Of a stretch of 64,000 bases of DNA, positions 24,451-32,261 are shown piece after piece; within the stretch, counting starts at the first letter, position 1, and every line of letters starts with the position of its first letter. The position numbers were made by a program, and so were the translations under genes. The stretch covers positions 1,146,581-1,210,580 of the forward strand of contig JAJYYR010000001.1 in assembly GCA_021800805.1 (NCBI GenBank), read 5' to 3'. The stretch comes from a bacterium. GTDB lineage: Bacteria > SZUA-79 > Acidulodesulfobacterales > Acidulodesulfobacteraceae. Under the pieces are notes generated by a model. The model made no database searches. It was not told the origin of the DNA and saw nothing but the letters and a program-made list of their open reading frames with translations.

Positions 24451-25944
24451 TTATTTTACCCCCGTAATTTTATAAGTAGTCCCAAAACCGGTATCTTCTA
24501 GAACTATCCCCTTTTCGAGAAGAGCTTTCCTTATTTCGTCCGCCGAAACATAATCTTTATTTTTTCTAAATTCATTTCGTTTATCTATAAGTTTTTTTAT
24601 TTCTTCCGCCGCCGCATTCATCACCGTTAAATTCGTTAAGTTAGATTCTATAAACCGCTTGGGGTCTTCGTTTAAAAGCCCAAATATGCCTGAAAGCGAT
24701 TCTTTAACGAAAGACGCCGCCTCGTCTAAAAAGGCTAAGTCTTTAAAAATTATAAAATTTTGCGCCATAGAATCGTTAATAATTTTATTAGTCTTTCTTA
24801 CGAGGTCGAATATAACCGATATTGCTCTGGCGGTGTTAAAATCGTCGTTCATCGAATTATAAAAATCGTTTTTATAATTTTCGATGCTTTCCGGCATAGC
24901 GAAATCGTTCTTTTTTTCAACGGTTATGCCGTTTTCATTTATTAATTTTTTAAATTCGCCGTAGAGATTTACCGCCTGATAAAGTCTCATTAAGCTCTGC
25001 CGCGCGCTTTCTATGCCATCGAACGAAAAATCTATAAAAGACCTGTAATGAGTAAACATAAAAAAGAGGCGGAGCGCTTCCGGATGAAACTTTTCTAAAA
25101 CATCCCTTACCGTAACGAAGTTTTTAAGGGATTTGGACATTTTTTCGCTGTTTATATTGACGAACCCGTTATGAATCCAGTAATTAACGAATTTTTTGCC
25201 GGTATAACTTTCAGACTGCGCTATCTCATTTTCATGATGCGGAAATATAAGGTCGGAACCCCCGCCGTGAATGTCTATGCTTTCGCCGAGAAACTTCATG
25301 CTCATTGCGGAACATTCTATATGCCACCCGGGTCTGCCTTTTCCCCAAGGGCTGTCGAATGACGGTTCGCCTTCCTTCGATTTTTTCCAGAGGGCGAAAT
25401 CAAGAAAATTTTCTTTTTCTTCATTTACGGGAATTCTAGAACCGGAAATAAGCTCATCTATGTTTTTATGCGAAAGTTTGCCGTATCCCTTAAAAGAATT
25501 TACCCTGAAAAACACGTCTCCGTTTATCTCGTAGGCATTGCCCTTTTCTATCAACCCGGAGGTCAGATTTATCATTTCCTTAATAGTTTCGGTGGCTTTA
25601 GGTTCGTAAGCAGGGTTTAAAACATTTAAGGCGTTCATATCTTTATGGTATTCGTCTATGTATTTGGAGGAAATTTTTTCCAAGGAGGAATTTTCCTCAT
25701 TTGCCTTTTTTATTATTTTATCGTCTATGTCTGTAAAATTTCTAACGTAAACGACGTTGTAGCCGAGCCGCCTTAAATATCTGTAAATTATATCGAACGT
25801 GATATACGCCCTCGCATGACCGATGTGCGAAAGGTCGTATGCCGTAATTCCGCAGACGTACATTAAAACTCTGTCTTCGTTTATAGGCTTAAAAAGCTCC
25901 TTAGAAAGGGAAAGCGTATTGTAAATATATATATTCCGGTTCAT
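24451..25944 (-). CDS. cysS: Cysteinyl-tRNA synthetase
   Basis: A 497-residue class I synthetase. It shows MYVCGITAYDLSHIGHARAY with zinc ligand C31 and the HIGH motif (40-43), WHIECSAMS (C211), GGGSDLIFPHHENEIAQ with further zinc ligands, and KMSKS (268-272). In most CysS proteins the fifth residue of the first motif is Pro (CGPT); here it is Ile, a small deviation. It is the first gene of a tight leftward operon reaching to the VirD4-like gene. No T-box leader is visible upstream. Confidence 0.95.
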   Translation of the reverse strand: MNRNIYIYNTLSLSKELFKPINEDRVLMYVCGITAYDLSHIGHARAYITFDIIYRYLRRLGYNVVYVRNFTDIDDKIIKKANEENSSLEKISSKYIDEYHKDMNALNVLNPAYEPKATETIKEMINLTSGLIEKGNAYEINGDVFFRVNSFKGYGKLSHKNIDELISGSRIPVNEEKENFLDFALWKKSKEGEPSFDSPWGKGRPGWHIECSAMSMKFLGESIDIHGGGSDLIFPHHENEIAQSESYTGKKFVNYWIHNGFVNINSEKMSKSLKNFVTVRDVLEKFHPEALRLFFMFTHYRSFIDFSFDGIESARQSLMRLYQAVNLYGEFKKLINENGITVEKKNDFAMPESIENYKNDFYNSMNDDFNTARAISVIFDLVRKTNKIINDSMAQNFIIFKDLAFLDEAASFVKESLSGIFGLLNEDPKRFIESNLTNLTVMNAAAEEIKKLIDKRNEFRKNKDYVSADEIRKALLEKGIVLEDTGFGTTYKITGVK

Positions 25945-26008
25945 ATGCGAAATTTAATTAATTTTAACATATACATCTTAAACATCTTAACATATCGGAG
26001 ACTTTTTT

Positions 26009-26080
26009 TTAACATTTTTTTAACAAAAATTTAACCTAAACGAAACATTATCGTCATAATACCGTAACATTAATTTGATA
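26009..26080 (+). promoter_or_regulatory. Pho-box-like array of seven 11-bp repeats upstream of the HNH gene
   Basis: Hexamers recur exactly every 11 bp: TTAACA, TTAACA, TTAACC, GAAACA, GTCATA, GTAACA, TTGATA. This is the geometry of PhoB/PhoP binding sites (6-bp half-sites plus 5-bp spacers). About 9 bp after the sixth unit comes TATATT (26079-26084), a plausible -10 element, where Pho promoters place it. There is no good -35 element. Promoter start would be near 26090, about 50 nt before the GTG at 26139. Confidence 0.55.
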
Positions 26081-26138
26081 TATTGATTAAATAAAACAAT
26101 TTTTAAAAAATAACGTCGGGAAAAAGGAGGACGATTTA

Positions 26139-27434
26139 GTGGAAATTAATATATGGGGCGAAAGAAGTCTTCCGGCGGGAAAAAATATTAAAGTATTCAA
26201 GCAAAATTCAGATAAGGAATTAATTAGACAACGTAATATTTCCGGCGGGGAAAGGGAAATAAAAACGCTGTTAAATTCCGGCTTCATCGTGAAGAACGAC
26301 GAAAATTTTTTATTGAATACTTACGGTTTTATAGACAAAAACGTCAGAAATAATTTTAACGATTTATTTATAAAAAATAATTTCGTCGAGGTTCAAGGGG
26401 CATCTTTCAATTCTATGACTCCATACGGCAGAAATATAACCGTGAAAAATATCATCATGTCTTCGGAAAAATTCAACGAAATTAATTCCGCTAAATATCT
26501 TAAAAGTTACGCTAAATTAGACGAAAAATTCAACGAAGAGTATAAACTGTCTAAATTTACGTTAAAGAACTATTTCGACCTCAAGCGGGCATTTGTCGGA
26601 ATAGACCCAAAAAATACCGCGCCGGGAGTTATTAATATAGAAAATACCGAAGAAGGCTTAAAACAGATAAAATATGCCGCCAAAGAAACTCCGTCTTCTT
26701 ATAAATTTAAATTCGAAAAAGACCGTCCGGAAATTTATTCCGCAAAACAGCCGGAACTCGGAGTCTTGAAAGATTATGAAAATACCAAGGACGGCTTTAA
26801 AAATATAAAAGTGACGGTGAACGATAAAAAAATTTTAGAGATAGAATCCATACACAACTGGCAAAAGATTATGAATTACGTAAAAACAAGAGATATGCAG
26901 TTTTTAAACGGTTTAAAAAGAAATGAAAGAAACGAAATTTTGGAAAGGATAGAAGTCCACCATATAAACCAGCTTCAGGACGACGGCAAAGAAAATGTCC
27001 ATAATCTTATCGCGATAGACGAAAAAATGCACAGGCTTGCCGATTCGTATAAAATCCTCATAGACAAAAACACCGGTTATTACAGAGAGCGTTTTTCGGA
27101 AACGGGAAATGCCGTCTCCTCCGCAAATATAAACGATTCTCGTTCGAACGGAGAAAAGAACTATAATAAACTTTTAGAAACCATAGGCAATCTGGATTTA
27201 AATGATAAGATAATGCTTAACGACATTAAATTGGACGTGGAAACCAACTCTGCAATGAGGCTTAATATGCTGTCCGATACGGGAGAAAATTTAAGATTAT
27301 TGTTTATAGACGGCAAAACCGGCGAAGAGTTAAGGCTACTTGCCGCAAAAACGGACGACGAAACGGATAAATATATAGCTAAAACGGCATTAATCAATAT
27401 GGTTAAAGAACTGGCTACCGCCACGGGTATATAG
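26139..27434 (+). CDS. HNH-nuclease-like protein of unknown role
   Basis: A 431-residue soluble protein without signal peptide. The GTG start is set by AAGGAGG 8 nt upstream. At residues 272-300 the sequence VHHINQLQDDGKENVHNL followed by IAIDEKMHRL holds H274, H275, N289 and H298 in the spacing of an HNH metal-dependent nuclease. Residues 167-180 and 213-226 look like an internal duplication (ENTEEGLKQIK and ENTKDGFKNIK). The 130 residues after the HNH motif are helical and charged. No methylase, restriction or toxin-delivery gene is adjacent. It is followed by a TPR protein on the same strand, and preceded by a Pho-box-like array. Function unknown. Confidence 0.6.
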   Translation: MEINIWGERSLPAGKNIKVFKQNSDKELIRQRNISGGEREIKTLLNSGFIVKNDENFLLNTYGFIDKNVRNNFNDLFIKNNFVEVQGASFNSMTPYGRNITVKNIIMSSEKFNEINSAKYLKSYAKLDEKFNEEYKLSKFTLKNYFDLKRAFVGIDPKNTAPGVINIENTEEGLKQIKYAAKETPSSYKFKFEKDRPEIYSAKQPELGVLKDYENTKDGFKNIKVTVNDKKILEIESIHNWQKIMNYVKTRDMQFLNGLKRNERNEILERIEVHHINQLQDDGKENVHNLIAIDEKMHRLADSYKILIDKNTGYYRERFSETGNAVSSANINDSRSNGEKNYNKLLETIGNLDLNDKIMLNDIKLDVETNSAMRLNMLSDTGENLRLLFIDGKTGEELRLLAAKTDDETDKYIAKTALINMVKELATATGI

Positions 27435-27477
27435 GCATATAATAAAAAAGATATATTAAACTATATTATAATAACAT

Positions 27478-28476
27478 GTGGGGGCGGCAATAAATTTTAT
27501 GGAAAATATTATGGAAAAATATAATCCCGAAGAGTATGAACTGCTTGCATCGCATATCGAAATATTTCGGAAAGCTTTCGGCGCTTATCTCAAGCAATAC
27601 GAACAATATGAATCTGTGAATAACAAATCTGCAAAACCTGACGGATTAAACGTCCTGCTTTTCGACGAACTGTTTTGCAATTATTATAAAACCGTAATTT
27701 CTGCTCTAAAAAAACTTGCGAAATACGATGAAAAATATATTTCGGTTCTCATAGAAACATATGAAGAATTGTGGATGTCGGCGCCGAGGCTTAACGACAG
27801 GAATTACATTTGCCCTTATTTATTAGACCTGTGCAAGTTTTTATATGGAATAAAAAAAACCGCCCCGCTCACTTTTTTTTATAATCTTCTTATTTATTGC
27901 AGGGAAATTCCTTTTTTATCTTTAAACGAAGAACATGAAAAAGTATTATCGGAAGCTTATAAAAATAACGGAGAAGAAGATCCTTTCGCCGAGTTCAGAA
28001 AAGAAAGGGCGGAAAGAATCACGGAAAGTTTCGATAAAGCGCTTTTCGATAAGACTTATGATAAATTTTTTTTAATACTCTCTGGATGGCGTGAAAGAAT
28101 AGAAGGATATTACACGAAAGACGAAATATATTTTATGAATGGACTTTTTATAATGGACGAGCTTTCGGATCAAGTTTATTTTAAGGAAAGAAATCCAAAA
28201 AAAATCTTCCGCAAAGACTGCAAAACGGATGTCGATAGCATGACGGATGGGGGTGCAGGCGGCGGTAAAAATATATATGAATATGCTTACGACGGCGAAA
28301 TTAGAGAAAAAATATCCGATTTTTACGAAAAAGCGTTGAAATATTTCAAATTGTCTATAAATTATAATCCCAATAATCCGAGATATTACTACGAATATGC
28401 CAGATGCCTTAAAAATTCCGGAAAATCAGAAGAAGCTGAAATATTTTTCAAAAAGGCTTTCGATTTAAACGGGTAA
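27478..28476 (+). CDS. Hypothetical protein with C-terminal TPR
   Basis: A soluble, acidic, mostly helical protein of up to 332 residues. The C-terminal 45 residues form a clear TPR (KYFKLSINYNPNNPRYYYEY). A Gly-rich patch occurs around residue 265. The start could be the GTG at 27478 or, better placed after GGGGCGG, the ATG at 27499. It follows the HNH gene by 43 bp and may be its partner, but no known immunity or inhibitor family is recognised. Its end almost touches the convergent aldehyde dehydrogenase gene. Confidence 0.55.
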   Translation: MGAAINFMENIMEKYNPEEYELLASHIEIFRKAFGAYLKQYEQYESVNNKSAKPDGLNVLLFDELFCNYYKTVISALKKLAKYDEKYISVLIETYEELWMSAPRLNDRNYICPYLLDLCKFLYGIKKTAPLTFFYNLLIYCREIPFLSLNEEHEKVLSEAYKNNGEEDPFAEFRKERAERITESFDKALFDKTYDKFFLILSGWRERIEGYYTKDEIYFMNGLFIMDELSDQVYFKERNPKKIFRKDCKTDVDSMTDGGAGGGKNIYEYAYDGEIREKISDFYEKALKYFKLSINYNPNNPRYYYEYARCLKNSGKSEEAEIFFKKAFDLNG

Positions 28477-28478
28477 AG

Positions 28479-29897
28479 TTATGCGAAACTTACGAACTTA
28501 AGCTCGGTCATTTCTTCTATAGCGTATTTTACGCCTTCCCTGCCTATGCCGGATTCTTTTACGCCGCCGTAGGGCTGGTGGTCGGCTCTTGCGGTAGGAA
28601 TATCGTTTATTAAAACGCCGCCGGTATCGATATGCTTAATAAAGTACAGGGCGTTTTTAAGGTCGTTTGTGTATATTCCCGCTTGAAGACCGTAAATAGA
28701 ATCGTTCACCATATGAACGGCTTCGTTTATATTTTCAAAAGGAACGGTCGAAACTATGGGCGCAAAAACTTCAAGGCAGGATATTTTCATTTTATCGGTA
28801 ACGCCGGAAAATATAGTCGGATTCATTATATTCCCGTTAAAATCACCGCCCAACTCGATTTTTGCGCCTTCTTTAACGGCTTCTTCTGCCCATTCGGTAA
28901 TTCTTTGTTTAGATTCGGAACTGATTATTGGACCGATGTCGGTCGATTCATCAAGCGGATCGCCTATTTTTAGCTTTTTAGTTTCTTTGATAAAATGTTC
29001 CAAAAATTCCCGTTCTATATCCTTATGAACATAAATTCTTTGCAAAGAAATGCAAACCTGCCCCGAATTATAAAAAGCGCCTATTACGGCTTTTCTTGCG
29101 GATTCTAAAATATTGGCGGATTTATCGACTATAAGGGCGGAATTGCTTCCAAGCTCCATGGTATATTTTTTAAGTCCGCCTTTGGACATTATTTCCCTGC
29201 CTACTTTCGGACTTCCGGTAAAACTTACCATTCTGATTTTTTCGTCGCTAACTATTGCTTCTCCCGTGTCTCTGTCGCCGTAAAGCAGATTGACCGCATT
29301 TTCGGGCAGACCGGCTTCAAGCAGAGCTTGAACGAGAAAGTATGCCGTAATGGAACCGTTTACGGATGGCTTGAAAATAACGCTGTTTCCAGCCGCAATA
29401 GCAGGAGCTATTTTATGGGCGGGGAGATTAACCGGAAAATTAAAAGGAGTAATAGCGGCTATGATGCCTACGGGAACCCTTAAATAAAAAGAAACTCTAT
29501 CTTCAAATCCCTTGACTACATCCATAGGAACCGTTTCGCCGTGTATTCTTTTGGCTTCTTCGGCGGCATATTTGAATATGTTGACGACCCTCTGTGTTTC
29601 TATTAAAGAATATTTATAAGCTTTGCCTACCTCAAGGGAAATGTAATGCGCAATTTCTTTTGAATTGCGTTTAAGAATATCGCCTGTTTTTTCTAATATC
29701 TCAAATCTTTCGTAAGTATGAAGGCTTCTCATTTTATGGAAGCCTTTTTCGGCGGAAACTACCGCCTCCTCTATGTCGGATTTATCGGGTTTGCTTAAAT
29801 GCGCGACGACTTCGTCGTTAAACGGATTGATTACCTCATACGTTTCTTTTTTTTCGACCCATTTGCCGTTTATATACAGAGGATAATTTTTTAGCAT
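28479..29897 (-). CDS. Aldehyde dehydrogenase (NAD(P)-dependent)
   Basis: A 472-residue member of the ALDH superfamily, complete over the whole fold. Visible are the cofactor-site PFNFPVNLPAHKIAPAIAAG, FTGSPKVG, the general base E248 in MELGSNSALIV, and catalytic C282 in NSGQVCIS. The overall sequence is closest to the lactaldehyde / non-phosphorylating glyceraldehyde-3-phosphate branch, but the substrate cannot be settled by eye. It stands alone between convergent and spaced neighbours. Confidence 0.88.
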   Translation of the reverse strand: MLKNYPLYINGKWVEKKETYEVINPFNDEVVAHLSKPDKSDIEEAVVSAEKGFHKMRSLHTYERFEILEKTGDILKRNSKEIAHYISLEVGKAYKYSLIETQRVVNIFKYAAEEAKRIHGETVPMDVVKGFEDRVSFYLRVPVGIIAAITPFNFPVNLPAHKIAPAIAAGNSVIFKPSVNGSITAYFLVQALLEAGLPENAVNLLYGDRDTGEAIVSDEKIRMVSFTGSPKVGREIMSKGGLKKYTMELGSNSALIVDKSANILESARKAVIGAFYNSGQVCISLQRIYVHKDIEREFLEHFIKETKKLKIGDPLDESTDIGPIISSESKQRITEWAEEAVKEGAKIELGGDFNGNIMNPTIFSGVTDKMKISCLEVFAPIVSTVPFENINEAVHMVNDSIYGLQAGIYTNDLKNALYFIKHIDTGGVLINDIPTARADHQPYGGVKESGIGREGVKYAIEEMTELKFVSFA

Positions 29898-29951
29898 AAA
29901 TCTTTCCTTTTTATTTAAAAAAATAAATTAATAAAATAACTTAATGTCTGC

Positions 29952-30932
29952 TCAACCGATAAGTTTTGCGGCGTATATAGAATAGTAGCTTATAATAATA
30001 TCCGCTCCTGCTCTTTTAATGGAAGTAAGCATTTCGATAACGGCGGACTCTTCTTTCAAATATCCGAGCTTAGCCGCGGCTTTAATCATAGAATATTCGC
30101 CGGATACGTTATAGGCGGCGAGCGGTTTCTTGAACGACTGCTTTATCCTGTATATTATGTCTAAATAGCTTAACGCAGGCTTGACCATAATAATGTCCGC
30201 GCCTTCGTCTATATCGAGGGCGGTTTCCAAAATTGCCTCGTCGGAATTAGAATAATCCATCTGGTAGGACTTTCTGTTGCCGAATTTAGGAGAAGAATCG
30301 GCGGCTTCCCTGAAAGGTTCGTAAAAAGCCGACGAATATTTAGACGAATAGGACATAATAGGAATGTTTAATAAACCCTCGTCGTCTAAGGCTTCCCTGA
30401 TTTTTTTCACCCTGCCGTCCATCATATCGGAAGGCGCTATTATATCCGCGCCCGCTTTTGCGTAAGAAATGCTTATTTTTGCTAAATATTCGAGGGTTTC
30501 GTCATTTTTAACGTATCCGCTTTCATCCACGATTCCGCAGTGTCCGTGAGAGGTATAATCGCACATACAAACGTCGGTAACGATCAAAATGTCGGGATAT
30601 TCGTCTTTAATAGCTTTAAGGGTCGTTTGAATTATACCGTTGTCGGAATAGCTTTCCGAAGCAAGTTCGTCTTTATGTTCGGGAACGCCGAAAAGAAGAA
30701 TTCCGCCGATATTAAGACCGTTGACGTCCTTAAGCTCCTTCAACAGTTCGTCTATAGAATAACGAAACTGACCGGGCATAGTTTCTATCGGGTCTTTAAC
30801 CGACTTGCCGTGCGTAACGAAATACGGCATAATAAATTTTGAAGGGTCAAGCGACGTTTCCCGCACTAAATTGGATAATTTTAAAGAAGAACGCAGTCTT
30901 CTCGGTCTTATTAAAGGATAGCCCGAATTCAT
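29952..30932 (-). CDS. hemB: Porphobilinogen synthase (delta-aminolevulinate dehydratase)
   Basis: A 326-residue enzyme that joins two 5-aminolevulinate molecules in tetrapyrrole synthesis. Catalytic lysines are K198 (SYSSKYSSAFY) and K251 (IMVKPALSYLD). The metal site reads DVCMCDYTSHGHCG with C122, C124 and C132, which marks the zinc-dependent type. It fits with the siroheme decarboxylase fusion at 53061, since both serve heme formation through uroporphyrinogen. A strong ribosome binding site (GGAGGGG) precedes it. Confidence 0.95.
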   Translation of the reverse strand: MNSGYPLIRPRRLRSSLKLSNLVRETSLDPSKFIMPYFVTHGKSVKDPIETMPGQFRYSIDELLKELKDVNGLNIGGILLFGVPEHKDELASESYSDNGIIQTTLKAIKDEYPDILIVTDVCMCDYTSHGHCGIVDESGYVKNDETLEYLAKISISYAKAGADIIAPSDMMDGRVKKIREALDDEGLLNIPIMSYSSKYSSAFYEPFREAADSSPKFGNRKSYQMDYSNSDEAILETALDIDEGADIIMVKPALSYLDIIYRIKQSFKKPLAAYNVSGEYSMIKAAAKLGYLKEESAVIEMLTSIKRAGADIIISYYSIYAAKLIG

Positions 30933-31039
30933 TTTATTACCCCTCCGCCAACCTCAAAAAAGTTTATTAAAAAGTTTATTTATGTTCAATAATTATAACA
31001 TAAAATTATAATATAAAACCAAAAAAGAGAGAAATATGT

Positions 31040-31045
31040 TATACT
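31040..31045 (+). promoter_or_regulatory. -10 element placing the queC start at its ATG
   Basis: TATACT ends 6 nt before the queC ATG, so transcription would start on or beside the ATG. No Shine-Dalgarno sequence is close. The -35 region is weak (AACCAA at 17-bp spacing). Confidence 0.4.
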
Positions 31046-31051
31046 AAAATT

Positions 31052-31825
31052 ATGGATAAAACAAAACAAAAGAAGGCAGTCGTGCTGTTTAGCGGCGGAT
31101 TAGATTCGACGACGACGCTTAAAATTGCGATGGACGAAGGATTTGAACCTGCGCCGATTACGTTTTTCTATAACCAGCGTCATAAAACCGAAATAGAACA
31201 TGCAAAAGAAATAGTTAAATTTTTCGGTTTAAAAAAACATTTAATTATAAATTTAGACTTTGAGGGGATTAAGGGGTCGGCGTTGACGGACTCTGCCGTA
31301 AGCGTTCCTAAGAATAGAATAAAAATGAACAGAGGAGCAGATGAAAAAGAAAATAGGGGGAAAAACGCCGGCTTAGAACATTTAGGCGGCGGCGCAGTCA
31401 AAAATGACATACCGGTTACCTATGTTCCCGCAAGAAACACTATTTTTCTCTCATACGCCCTTGCCGCAGCCGAAGTCGAGAAAGCCTCGGATATTTTTAT
31501 AGGAGCAAATTATATCGACTACAGCGGTTATCCCGACTGCAGACCGGATTATTTATCAGCTTTTGAAAAAATGGCAAATCTGGCTACGAAAGCATCCGTA
31601 ACCGGAGAAATTAGTTTTAAAATAAACGCTCCGCTTCTTAAATTGACCAAAAAAGATATAATTATTAAGGCGTTTGAAATTGGAGCGCCTCTTGAACTGA
31701 CCCACAGTTGTTACGACCCCATAGAAGGTCTTGCCTGCGGGGTGTGCGATTCCTGTATTTTGAGGAAAAGAGGTTTTGAGGAATCGGGTATTAAAGACCC
31801 GACGAAATATTACCCGTCAGACTAA
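31052..31825 (+). CDS. queC: 7-cyano-7-deazaguanine synthase QueC
   Basis: A 257-residue enzyme forming preQ0 for queuosine in tRNA. It has the PP-loop SGGLDST (14-20), TYVPARNT, GANYIDYSGYPDCRP, and zinc cysteines C220, C229, C232 and C235. Residues about 90-118 form an insertion rich in Lys, Asn, Gly and Glu that is not usual for QueC. The gene appears leaderless. queD, queE and queF are not in the window. Its last 9 bp overlap the convergent PNPOx-like gene. Confidence 0.93.
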   Translation: MDKTKQKKAVVLFSGGLDSTTTLKIAMDEGFEPAPITFFYNQRHKTEIEHAKEIVKFFGLKKHLIINLDFEGIKGSALTDSAVSVPKNRIKMNRGADEKENRGKNAGLEHLGGGAVKNDIPVTYVPARNTIFLSYALAAAEVEKASDIFIGANYIDYSGYPDCRPDYLSAFEKMANLATKASVTGEISFKINAPLLKLTKKDIIIKAFEIGAPLELTHSCYDPIEGLACGVCDSCILRKRGFEESGIKDPTKYYPSD

Positions 31826-32188
31826 TTCCGTTACCTCTTTTACGTTAAAAACCATAGCCGACCTTACCCAGTCGAAACGGGATTTCAGCTTATCGAAATT
31901 TGTGCCGCTTTCTTCAAATTTTGCTTTGCCCTTAAGCAAAAACCCGGCTCCTTCGCCCTGAAGGCCTGCGACGTCTTTGGAAGCCAGAATCATTTGAACT
32001 TCGCTCCCTGCCTCGACGTTTCTCTGTGTTTTATTCAGATGCCCCGCCGGAATTAAAAGCGTATCGTCGTAAAGAACCTCTATATAGCTGTTCCAAGTAG
32101 CGGCAAGATGTATTCCGTCGGTTCCGTGAGTCGCAAAACTTGCCGGTCCTTCATGTTTTAAAATTTCGATTATTTTTTCGTTAAGCAT
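31817..32188 (-). CDS. PNPOx-like flavin-binding protein
   Basis: A 123-residue protein of the pyridoxamine-5'-phosphate-oxidase-like split-barrel family, with GPASFATHGTDGIHLAATW near the N-terminus and DTLLIPAGHLNKTQRNVE in the middle. Small members of this fold bind FMN, F420 or heme and reduce diverse substrates; the specific role is not evident. It stands alone downstream of the AddB-like gene on the same strand, and its end overlaps queC. Confidence 0.7.
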   Translation of the reverse strand: MLNEKIIEILKHEGPASFATHGTDGIHLAATWNSYIEVLYDDTLLIPAGHLNKTQRNVEAGSEVQMILASKDVAGLQGEGAGFLLKGKAKFEESGTNFDKLKSRFDWVRSAMVFNVKEVTELV

Positions 32189-32261
32189 AATCTTAATGCT
32201 CCTTCTTTTAAGTATTAATTAATTTATCTTCTTTTTTATTATATCATCATTATACTTAGAT

